This document shows positions 14,609 through 24,350 of a stretch of 64,000 nt of DNA, in pieces. The translations under genes and the position numbers were made by a program. The first letter of the stretch is position 1; every line of letters starts with the position of its first letter. The notes under the pieces are model-generated. The model was not told the DNA's origin and searched no databases. It was given only the letters and a program-made list of their open reading frames with translations. This stretch comes from Bretschneidera sinensis (Eukaryota > Streptophyta > Magnoliopsida > Brassicales > Akaniaceae). The stretch is taken from positions 73,923,138 through 73,987,137 of the forward strand of contig CM043699.1 in the NCBI GenBank assembly GCA_023935145.1. The letters are read 5' to 3'.

Positions 14609-16238
14609 AAAACCCCTCAAATCCACAACTACCGTTAACACAACAAGCCTTGACTTCTCCCCCAAAATCATGCTTTTCACATCCAAACTAACTCAAACAA
14701 ATCCATGCACTTATATCATCGCTAAAAGGACTCAACCAAAGTGCAGCTCAAGGAGTATACGTGCTCATGTGATGAGGGGTTGAATTGTGTGTCTAGGCAT
14801 GTATATTTCCAGTTGAAGTTTTATAATAATCAGAAGTAATATAAAATTGTCCTAAGATAATAACGATATAAAAAATATACAAATTTAATATGAAACCATA
14901 GCCTCCTAAGACTTGCACACTTTTATATAGAACTGACCTAAAGAGATAATAAACCAAGGAAAACAAACTTACAAAAGTGGCAAGATGCTGCAAGGAAACC
15001 AAGAAACTAGAAAGAGAAACTATGAAAGTAAAAACAAGAAAACTAAAACAAATGCAACAAGCTAGAACAAACAGAGATCAAGACATAAACTAGAAAGCAG
15101 CTCTAGTTTCATTCTTTTGCACCACTACAGCGAATCCCTTATCGCATCAATCCATGCACCACTACAAACCCAATTTCAATCACCCATCACCCAGAGGACA
15201 CCTATGACCTAACTCCCAAACAACACAGTGAAAAGATTTTAAAACTACTAGTATTAACTCTGTATCCAAACAAAATATTTAAGACCTAAATATATATAAC
15301 AACAAAATTCCCACGATGAAAACATGGAATCGAATATCTAATTTAGTAAAATCTATTTATCGATAATTACAACTACTCAAGTGGACACACTCAGCTAACC
15401 ATTAACAACCTCGTGGAAGCGGTAGAACTGCATTCGGGCCACCTTATTACAATCAGAGAAAAAAAAAATTTAGCACTTCAAAATTTGACCATTGTGTTAA
15501 CTGGAAGTTAAAAACAAGTTATTTTTCTAGATATAAAATCGATAGTGTGATCCTTAATTTAACCAAAAAAAATACTTTTTTTTTGTTTACAATATAGCTA
15601 TAGCTTTCTTTGATATGACACTAACGCAATTAATAAATAACCAACCCTAGTTCAAAAAACAAATCAATTACAACAACATAACATGTGAAAAAAAGCAAAT
15701 CCGAAACTTCATTAGAGATCTCAAAATCTGCCCCTTGCTTCTAGTACCTAGCTGTTCTACCCAGATTTGATTTTGTATACCAAAATTTCACAAATTGAGA
15801 ACAATAAAATTAAACGAATCAAAACTAAAATAACAAAAATTAATTATGGTAACAATAAGATAAAAGAAATATGAATAACTTGCCTGAGATCGACATGTCT
15901 GTGTGCTGAGAAGAAGAAGTCGCTCTTTTGCATAGAACAGACCAAATTGTTAAAAGAGAGACGAAGAAGAAAAGATTCAGAGAGAGGCTTACCAGTGAAG
16001 ATCGCAAAAGAGAGGGAAATAAGTGGAGGGAAAAAATATATGTGATAGCAAGACACAGGCGCAGTGGAGCTAAGGGCGGGGCAGATAAAAAATTCTGCTC
16101 AAATTTTAAAAGAATTAATAAAATTAAATCTTTAGTAATAATATAAAATCTACAAAATTCAATTTCTACTGATAATATTCAGAACATTGCAACAAAATAA
16201 AAAAATATTCGAAAAATGGAGATAGACACCCATTATAA
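14609..16238. other. Intergenic, no firm gene
   Basis: AT-rich sequence without recognised coding similarity. The purine-rich 15915-16110 interval on the + strand reads on the - strand like a pyrimidine-rich 5' leader followed by an ATG (about 15897) and a CAG/GCAAGT site. It could be a first exon of an unknown gene, but there is nothing to confirm it. Confidence 0.4.
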
Positions 16239-16304
16239 TCAACTCAAGGCCGAGAAATATGCGTCATCGTCACTCAGATCCTGTGCTTCTCCATCAGTAG
16301 CATC
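16239..16304 (-). pseudogene. Orphan terminal exon of an unrecognised gene
   Basis: On the - strand a TTTTGCAG acceptor is followed by 21 codons and TGA. The peptide is acidic: DATDGEAQDLSDDDAYFSALS. The clean acceptor, the codons and the acidic tail resemble a genuine C-terminal exon of a nuclear gene. Upstream exons should lie beyond 16304, but only ~95 bp separate it from the satellite array, and none was recognised beyond the array. I do not know the gene. It may be a remnant, or the array may sit in an intron. Confidence 0.4.
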
Positions 16305-16400
16305 CTGCAAAATAAAATTATAAGATACATAGTAAAGCAAGATATATGATATTAACTCATTACAAAGAATGGAATAAACATAACTATGAAATTGAAGACC

Positions 16401-18417
16401 ATTTCTCTTTTAAAATCAAAACCAGTGGTTTGAATTCGATTTGGTTTGATCTTACAACTCACTTTTTACGTTACGGACATGCCGGTACCCCTAACATGTC
16501 CACGGGATGAGTATCTCACATTTTCTCCGATAAAACCAATAAGTGTTAATGGTTTAGACTTAAAACGCCTACTTTCTCTCCTAAAATCGAAACCGGTGAT
16601 CTAAATCCGATTCAATTTGTTCTCACAACTCACTTTTTATGTTACGGACATGTTGGTACACTCGGCTCATCCACGAGACGAGGATCTAACATTTTCGCCC
16701 ATAAAACCACTAAGTGTTAACAATTTGGACCTAAAACGCCTACTTTCTCTCCTAAAATCGAAACAAGTGATCCAAATCCGATTCGGTTTGTTCTCACAAC
16801 TCAGTTTCTACGTTATTGACATGCCGGTACCCCATCTCGTGCACAAAATGAGTATCTCACATTTTTGTCCCTAAAACCACTAAGTGTTAACGGTTTGGAC
16901 CTAAAATGCCTACTTTCTCTCCTAAAATTGAAACCAGTGATCCAAATCCGATTCAGTTTATTCTCACAACTTGTTTTCTACGTTACTGACATGCTGGTAC
17001 CCCAGCTCATGCATGGAACAAGTATTTCATATTTTCGCCCCTAAAACTACTAAGTGTTAACGGTTTGGACCTAAAACAGCTACTTTCTCTCCTAAAATTG
17101 AAACTGGTGATCCAAATCCAATTCAGTTTGTTTTCACAACTCATTTTCTACGTTATTAACGTATCAGTACCCCAACTCCTGCACGGAACGAGTATCTCAC
17201 ATTTTCTTCCTTAAAACCACTAAGTGTTAACGGTTTGGACCTAAAACATATACTTTTTCTCCTAAAATTGAAACCAGTGATCAAAATCCGATTTGGTTTG
17301 TTCTCAAACCTCATTTTCTACGTTATTGACATGCCGGTATCCTCAGCTCATGCATGGAACGAGTATCTCATATTTTCGCTCCTAAAATTACTAAATGTTA
17401 ACAGTTTGGACCTAGAACTTCTACTTTCTCTCCTAAAATCTAAACTAGCGATCCCAATCTGTTTCAATTTGCTCTCATTACTTACTTTCTACGTTATAGA
17501 TATATCGGTAGCCCCAACTCATCCACGAGACAAGTATCCCACATTTTTCCTCTAAAACCACTAAGTATTAATAGTTGGAACTTAAAACACCTACTTTTTC
17601 TCCTAAAATCGAAACCGATGATCCAAATTCAATTCGGTTTGTTCTCACAACTCATTTTCTACGTTACTGACATGTCGATACCATGTCTCGTGCACGGAAC
17701 GAGTATCTCACATTTTCGTCCCTAAAACCACTAAGTGTTAACGGTTTGGACCTAAAATGCATACTTTCTCTCCTAAAATCAAAACCAGTGATCCAAATCC
17801 GATTTGGTTTGTTCTCACAACTCGTTTTCTATATTACTGATATACCGGTACCCCCGGCTCCTGCACGAAACGAGTATCTCACATTTTTGCCCTTAAAACT
17901 ACTAAGTGTTAACAGTTTGGACTTAAAACTTCTACTTTTTCTCCTAAAATCGAAACCAGCGATCCCAATCCGACTCGATTTGTTCTCACAACTTACTTTC
18001 TATGTTTCAGATATGTCAGTACTCACGGCTCATCCACGAGACAAGTATCTCACATTTTGTCCCTAAAACCACTAAGTGTTAATGGTTTAGACTTAAAATG
18101 CCTAATTTCTCTCCTAAAATTGAAATCAGTGATTCAAATCTGATTCAATTTGTTCTCACAACTCACTTTCTAAGTTACGGACATGTCGGTACCTCTAACT
18201 CATCCACGGGACGAGTATCTCACATTTCCCTCTAAAACCACTAAGTGTTAACGGTTTGAATATAAAATGCCCAATTTCTCTCCTAAAATCGAAACTAGTG
18301 ATCCAAATTCGATTCAATTTGTTCTTACAACTTGCTTTCTACATTACAGATATGTCAGTACCCCTGACTTATCCATAGGACAAGTATATTAAATTTTCGC
18401 CCCTAAAACCACTAAGG
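16401..18417. repeat. Satellite array, twelve ~170-bp monomers
   Basis: Monomers start near 16401, 16571, 16742, 16912, 17082, 17252, 17423, 17593, 17762, 17933, 18103 and 18272. Spacing is 169-171 bp, and the last monomer is cut at about 145 bp. Each contains TTTCTCTCCTAAAAT, a GATCCAAATCCGATT-like core, TTTGTTCTCACAACT, a GAGTATCTCACATTTT segment and CCACTAAGTGTTAACGGTTTGG. Copies differ from each other at many positions, so the array is old or diverged. Two subtypes can be told apart by CATCCACGRGAC versus TGCACGGAAC-like sequence in the middle. The length is that of a nucleosome-sized plant satellite. Frames running through it are repeat artefacts. Confidence 0.95.
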
Positions 18418-18766
18418 TATGCTTGGTTCACATATAGGATTATATTGGGATAGGATTATGATTACAGTGGGATGAGATTAAAATGGTATAAAGTGGTATT
18501 ACTTGTATCCCTTGTTTGGTTAACGGGATTGACTAAATCTGGACTAAATCTATTCCACTCTATCTCATGTTTGGTTCGAAGTTTTAAAGATGGTATTAAA
18601 TTTGGATTACTAATAGAAAGGCATAATTTCCATTCTTTCAACTTTAGATCAATTGATATTTCCCCTATCTGAAAGATCTCTCTTAGCTTGTCTCTGCTCT
18701 CATTGACGACTCTCTTTGTCAACTTGTCTATTTTCTCATTCAGGTGACTACCTATCTTTGTCGCCG

Positions 18767-19002
18767 GCGAGGACTTGAAATGTCACTTCCAGTGTCATTG
18801 GTACCCACAGTTAATCGATCTTTTCCTTATCTTTCTCAGCTTATCTCTTCTCTCATTCATGGCTATCTCTTTTAGCTCCCCATCTCTTCTCTCATTCACG
18901 ACTATCTGTCTTAGCTCATATCTTCTCTCACAGGAGACTGTCTATCATCATCACTGGTGAAAACTTGAAACAACCGCTTCCAGTGTCACGGGTACCCACA
19001 AT
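18767..19002. repeat. Imperfect duplication of a ~190-bp segment
   Basis: The motif GAGGACTTGAAATGTCACTT...CAGTGTCATTGGTACCCACAG near 18767-18812 recurs as GAAAACTTGAAACAACCGCTTCCAGTG...GGGTACCCACAA near 18957-19002. Between them are repeated TCTCTTCTCTCATTC blocks. Confidence 0.7.
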
Positions 19003-19084
19003 TCTCTTCTATTCTTTGGTCAATACATATTTTTCCCTAATTATCTTCATGTTATTGACGGAACATAGCATATGTTTGCTTCTA

Positions 19085-19230
19085 TGATTATTCTTTGCCT
19101 TGATTAATTGTAGAGGTTCTCTTGGAAATTGACTATACATTGGTGTATTCTTTGCCTTGAATAATTATAGAATTTCTCTTGGAAATTGACTATACATGGG
19201 TGTATTCTTTGCCTTGAATAATTGTATAAA
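19085..19230. repeat. Minisatellite, ~58-bp unit, 2.5 copies
   Basis: The unit ATTCTTTGCCTTGAATAATT, then TCTCTTGGAAATTGACTATA and CATTGGTGT, occurs twice in full and once in part. Copies start near 19088, 19147 and 19203. Confidence 0.9.
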
Positions 19231-19396
19231 TTTAGTTTTTTTTTTGTTAAACGATACTTTGGTGTATTTACTGTTAGTCTATTTTTTTTTCCCTCTTATA
19301 TGCATTCTCTAGTATGATTCTTAATAAGGCTTTTTTGAAAATGTTTATACGTACCAGCCAGATTATCACTTGCTGGAATTGGTTCCAGGGACTATG

Positions 19397-19398
19397 CT

Positions 19399-19450
<52 letters not shown>

Positions 19451-19452
19451 AG
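19397..19452. repeat. Perfect 56-bp palindrome with (TA)22 core
   Basis: CTCAAA, then 44 bases of alternating TA, then TTTGAG. The non-TA flanks are exact inverted repeats, so the whole segment is self-complementary and could extrude as a cruciform. The TA run itself is a microsatellite. Confidence 0.95.
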
Positions 19453-19496
19453 TTTAACTGATTTCATGTGATGTACAAAGTTGTTCTGGTGATTTA

Positions 19497-19570
19497 CTGA
19501 TTCTCTAAGCCTTTGAAGTAAGTCACTCTATTCATGGAATATCTGATTCTCTAAGCCTTTGAAGTACTTT
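19497..19570. repeat. Tandem duplication, ~48-bp unit
   Basis: CTGATTCTCTAAGCCTTTGA followed by AGTA occurs at about 19497 and again at about 19545, with a short spacer. Confidence 0.9.
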
Positions 19571-20429
19571 GTTACTTTTATTAAAATTGATAATTGAAAT
19601 ATGAATTTTTTTCGCTTATAAAAAAATATGAATTTGCTTTCTTTGTTGAAATCCATCTTACATCACAATTTAATTTCCTCTACACACTAGATTACCTTTG
19701 TTTAATTGCATCTATACCTTTTTTTTTTGTTTCTTTTTATTTTTTTCTTTTAATATTGCTTTCTAAATCTGAATTTGAGCATGTTAAACAACATCATATA
19801 TGCAAAGCTAGCAGTTGTATTCTCCGTGTTTTTGCTAAAATCTCCTTGAGTTGTCGCTTACAAGTGCTATTTTTTGTTACTAGTCTTCTCTATCTTAATG
19901 GACTATAATAAGAAACTGCAAACAGCAAAAGACTCACCCACATATAATTGAAGTTGGTATCTAGATAACATGTTTAGAAATTGAATTTAGATCTTGATAA
20001 CATGCTTAGAAAATGAACTAGAACAAGGTTCGTAGTTTATTATGAGTGTTATCTACTACATGCCCTACCTTAGTTCAGTCTGTTAGAAGGTCTACTTGGG
20101 TGGAGTTTGTATGTTTCTTGAACAAAATGTCTATCATATTTGTTTTGTACTGCTTCTAACGTGGATGGGACTTAAATCTAATGCCAAACTTGGTGAACAA
20201 TGATAATAAAGTAGCCTAGTCTCACTACTGTTCATCAATAGTTTGAAACATGTTATGTTATTCAACAATACATAATGGGATTGTCTTCTTGTGACCAATC
20301 TAACAAAGTATATGAGCTTGCTGATTATAAATTATGGGTATTTTATGAAAATCAACTATGGTTGTTTTGGTGATTGATGATAAATTGTAAGGCATTGCTT
20401 TGTATGTCAATTTGGTGATGGATACCTGA

Positions 20430-20726
20430 AGAAGAATTGAATGGATGACTGATGATGACAACAAACTTATGGTAGTAATGATCGATGGGTTACCTATAGG
20501 TATTCATTCCTCTAATAATAGATTTTACCCATTTCTTGAACACTCATTGGCGGTTAAACTCCCTCATCATGGATATAAAACAAAGTCACATATTGAATCA
20601 AGGCTCAAAATATTTAAAAAGACATACTTTGGTATATAGAAGACTCTAGATTTTGGATAGGCATTTACTTGGGATGCAAATACCCACAAAGTCATTGATA
20701 ACGAAGGACGAATGAATCAATGGATT
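20430..20726 (+). pseudogene. Myb/SANT-like domain remnant
   Basis: The frame begins WMTDDDNKLMVVMIDGL, continues through HGYKTKSHIESRLKIFKKTY, and after two in-frame stops (about 20638 and 20659) reads AFTWDANTHKVIDNEGRMNQ. This order is that of the plant Myb/SANT-like (Myb_DNA-bind_3) domain: acidic-aromatic start, a helix with RLK and LKK-like residues, then a GF-WD motif followed by a valine-rich strand. It occurs in L10-interacting proteins and in the accessory protein of Harbinger elements. With two stops and no flanking exons it is dead. Confidence 0.55.
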
Positions 20727-21224
20727 GTAGTATTATAATTTATTCTAAACACGTCTGTTGTATTTTTCTTTGTTATTTTTTCCTTTCTTTTACAGTGGAT
20801 AATATGTATTCTAAACTTGTTTCTTAATCATGTACTTGTAGGAGCATGTATGGTGCATGTATGTGCCTCACTGCTCGTTCTTGGTGTTCAAAAAACTTGA
20901 TGTATTCTACAATGAGCTTAATAGTTTGAATGCAGAAATGCGAGCTATAGATGATGCATTTGTAGAAGGCATTAAGCCAGGAAATATGATGGTGAATGAT
21001 AATCATAAAGAGTAGCCAAGGAAGTGTATGTAGTTGTGAATCTTGATCTTAAGGGCATGTAGTTGTGTTTGAGTCTTGTTTCTTGGCCTCATCTTGAACT
21101 CAAGTGCACATAGTTGTGTTCGAGTCTTATTTCTTAGCCATGTATTGATATCAAGTGCATGTAACTAAGTTTTTATAACATGCTTGTATTTGGATTGTGA
21201 AGTTTAAATGCATTGTCATGTTGT

Positions 21225-21378
21225 ATTTGTATTTGGAAGACTTCCTGATGTAGCTGACAAGAAATTGTGTATGGACTTTGACATGAAATAAATGGGAGTG
21301 TTTTCTCATTGTTTTCTTTGGGAATCATATGGAAATAGAAGGCTTCTTAATGAAGCTGACAAGAAATTATGTATGGAC
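21225..21378. repeat. Imperfect direct duplication (~95-bp spacing)
   Basis: GAAGACTTCCTGATGTAGCT GACAAGAAATTGTGTATGGA near 21237 recurs as GAAGGCTTCTTAATGAAGCT GACAAGAAATTATGTATGGA near 21338. The second copy abuts the copia-0 LTR at 21379. Confidence 0.8.
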
Positions 21379-22220
21379 TGTTGGAAAATCACCTTCTTAT
21401 GGAATCCCAGGTTATGATCTTTCCAAACACCCAAGTCTAGAATGACTTGTAATATAGCAAACAACAATCAGACAATCAAAGAAAGAACACAAGCATTTGT
21501 TATCGAGGTTCGGTAATGTGCCTATGTTCCCGTGAGATCCTCTGAGCTCTCTGCCCTAAATCAATGAGTTCTTACAATTACAGCAACACCTCTTCAAGAA
21601 CCCTCTTTTTCTTGAAGAACGAAAGAAGAGAAAAAGAAAGTGATAAGGACTAAGTGTTTCCATGGAATTTTCCCCAAAAAAATTCCAATTACAAAGCCCC
21701 TTGAATCCCCAATCTATACTACTCTCTCTCTAAACAACCAGCCTCTCTTGAATGAGTCTCTCTTGTGTTTAGTGTCTTTGCACTCTCACACACCATGTGT
21801 TCTATTTCACACACATTCACATGTCTCTCTATGTTATTGCTCCTAGATGATCCTTTATATAGTGCAACCACTTCTTGAACCAATCTTGAAGACAATCTCA
21901 ACCCTTAGATCTTGAGGACCAATCAATCATAGCCCTTCAACAATTCTAAGTGATCCTGTGTATTTTAACCAAGTCCCACGCACCATCTCAAAGTGTTGAA
22001 AAATTGGTGTCAGGTGTGCTTCGTGTTGAGGCTCAGAGCAGGGCGTGCTGAGGTTCAGAAGAGGGGAAACTTGCTGCCTTGCTGGAGGCTGCGGCACGGC
22101 TGATCCGTGCTGCGGGGCGCACCTGAAGGAGGACTTCCTCCACTTGCTGGAGGTCGCGGCGCACAACCTAGACCTTATGCTGAATTTTTCATCCGTTTAA
22201 TTCTTTGAAAAATCCCAATA
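21379..22220 (-). repeat. 3' LTR of copia-0
   Basis: Read on the - strand it runs from TATTGGG (mutated TGTTGG) at 22220 to CCAACA at 21379. It contains the family's TATATAAAGG promoter box at about 21855-21865 and GATCACC/ACACCCAAG end sequences seen in all copia copies here. The 22221-22287 interval is the adjoining internal 3' end with the AAAGGTAGAGAT polypurine tract. Confidence 0.9.
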
Positions 22221-22427
22221 ATCTCTACCTTTGTCTAAGCAATTAAACCCGAACCCATTGTGTAGAGAACTCAGGATCCAAACTCAGTGATGAGTGCCAA
22301 ATATTGCATATTTTGGCCCCTTAATTTATATTTGTTAGCTTATAAATTTGTTACTTTGAGTTGTTTTCGTTGTTTTACAGGTTTACAAGCACTCAGAAAG
22401 AAGTTTCACTAAAATTGCCAAAATTGC

Positions 22428-22795
22428 CTGTACAGATCAGTCATTTTTGTAGATTTTAGTGTATTGATTCAAGAAGAACCAAGAGATGAGCCATCTATGT
22501 TTTGAAAAATCCAGATGTCTATTTTCTAAGGAATTTTATGGCTCATAAAAATGATTTTTCTAGAGAAAGTTATGCCAGTTTTAGTAGACAAAGGTCAGGC
22601 TGTGTGTGATTTTAGCGTGGCAGATCAGTTATTTTTGTGGATTTTACTGTATTGATTCAGGAATAACCAAGAGATGAACCATATATTATTGGAAAGATCC
22701 GGATGTCTATTTTTTGAAGAATTTTACAGCTCAAAAAAATGATTTTTCTAGAGAAAGTTATGACAGTTTTAGTAGACAAAGGTCAGGTAGTGCAC
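22428..22795 (+). repeat. ~184-bp tandem duplication within L1
   Basis: Two copies, beginning CAGATCAGTCATTTTTGTAG and CAGATCAGTTATTTTTGTGG, each run through a GATTTTTCTAGAGAAAGTTA block to GACAAAGGTCAGG. A single related copy lies inverted at about 41945-42125 in gypsy LTR L2, linking the two LTR families. Confidence 0.9.
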
Positions 22796-23107
22796 CATGC
22801 TGCGCTCGAGCGCACAAGACTGTGATTGAGCGCACTCGGGTAGTATCCCACATCGAATTTGAAACACATTACACTCTTGAGTTTCCCTATAAAAGCCCCA
22901 CCTCACTAAAGCATATGGTGTGCAATCTGGAGGACTTCTGCTAGCATTCTGGTGGATCTCGAAGGCTTTTCTACCAAGGGGGGAAGTGCTGCACAACAGC
23001 GAGTGAAATTTCTCCCAACGTATAGTCAGTTTTAATTTATTTCTTTTTAGTTTTAAAGTTTAATGTTTAGCACTTTTATTGTGAACTTTAGTTTCATAAT
23101 TATGAGA

Positions 23108-24101
23108 TGTTGGTATTTATCTAAGGTTTAAACATGTCTAAACATGGTTCAAAGATGGTTAAAGTCTAAACCAAGGTTGGAAGATTAAAATATGGCATGT
23201 TAAAGGAGTGCACACATGTGTGTGCATCCATTTGGGTGTGTGTGCGCACCCCTAATCAACAAAGCAAAGTAGTGCGCACTGCTATGTGAAGGGCAGCGTT
23301 AGTGTGCGCCTCACAGCCCCTTCACCAGCGCCTCACTGTCTAGCAAGGAAGCAACTTGGAGAAGGGTAGCGCTACACTGCCCCTCTACCAGCACCGCACT
23401 GCCCAGAATGTGGTGTAAAGGAGCTATGCCTAGTGCCTCACAGCCCCCTGTTCAGCACCTAGGCGCTAGGCACACTGAAGCACACATGGACAGCTTGTTT
23501 TAGCCTCTTGTTTGGTGCATGTATATAAGGTTAAAATGAACAGCACCACTTGGGATTGATGGAGGGCTATGGTTAAGTGGTCATCAAGATCTAAGGGTGG
23601 AGATTGACTCTCAAGATTAGACAAGAAGTTGGTGCACTATATAAAGGGTCATCTAGCTTCATTCTAAACATATTGTTGTGACATACTTTGAGATCAATTG
23701 TAAAGAGTGATAAGACACAATACAAGATAGAATTGTGTGAGAGTGCAAAGACACAAAATATAAAAGGGACTCATGGTAGAGAGGCTGGTTGTAAAGAAGA
23801 GAGAGTAGTATAGATAGAGAGCATTGTAATAGTTCTTATCATCTTCTTTCTTCTCTTCTTGGTTTCTTCAAGAACTTGAGCTTCTTGAAGAGGGTTGCTG
23901 TAATTGTAAAGAACCATTGATTTAGTGCAGAGAGTTTAGAGGAACTCACGGGGACATAGGCTATTGCTGAACCTCGATAACAAATCGCTTGTCTTATTTT
24001 CTTTCTTGCTTTCAATTGCTGTATTTCTTTCTACAAGTTATTCTAGACTTGAGTGTTTGGAAGATCACCAACTGGGTATCTTATCAAGGTGATTTCCAAC
24101 A
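23108..24101 (+). repeat. 5' LTR of copia-1
   Basis: It starts TGTTGGTATTTATCTAAGG and ends GATTTCCAACA. A promoter box CACTATATAAAGGGTCA lies near 23635-23651. The mid part is GC-rich with GCGCC-containing repeats. Confidence 0.9.
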
Positions 24102-24350
24102 GTGGTATCGGAGTTAGCACAATTGGGTATCGGAGAAAAAACAAGAAGGTGACGGAGCTAAGACTCAAAGAATCAAAGATCAACTTCTTAGGTGATTCAA
24201 GAACGAAGTAAAGATCAAGATCAGATCAAGATCAGATTGTGTTCTTGAGGGAGATTCAAGAACGATGTTAAGATCCATCTTCGATAGTGTTCTTGAGGTT
24301 GAAGAAAGCATTTGTGGGTATTGCATAAATATGGGATCTTGTCCGTAAAG

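Larger units (their letters stand above)
18418..21378. mobile_element. Degenerate DNA-transposon-like region (Harbinger-type suspected)
   Basis: Right after the satellite, GGTATGCTTGGTTCACATAT and the following GGGATTGACTAAATC-like sequence resemble the 5' ends of plant PIF/Harbinger-type elements. Such elements commonly open with a GTTTGGTT-like motif. Further on lies a broken Myb/SANT-like domain (20430-20726), the kind found in the second protein of these elements. No inverted right end or 3-bp target duplication was found, and no DDE transposase is visible. The assignment is weak. Confidence 0.3.

Noticed and set aside
15120..15170. CACTACA motifs as a second CACTA terminus
   Set aside because: They have the same orientation as the left end and lack the following TIR sequence, so they cannot be the inverted right end.
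15885..15905. Possible first exon with ATG and GCAAGT donor on the minus strand
   Set aside because: Only four codons could be read before the site and no partner exon was found. GC donors are rare.
16617..18066. Several + strand open frames with repeated LLSLLKSK motifs
   Set aside because: They run through the 170-bp satellite. The repeated peptide comes from the DNA repeat and not from a repeat protein.
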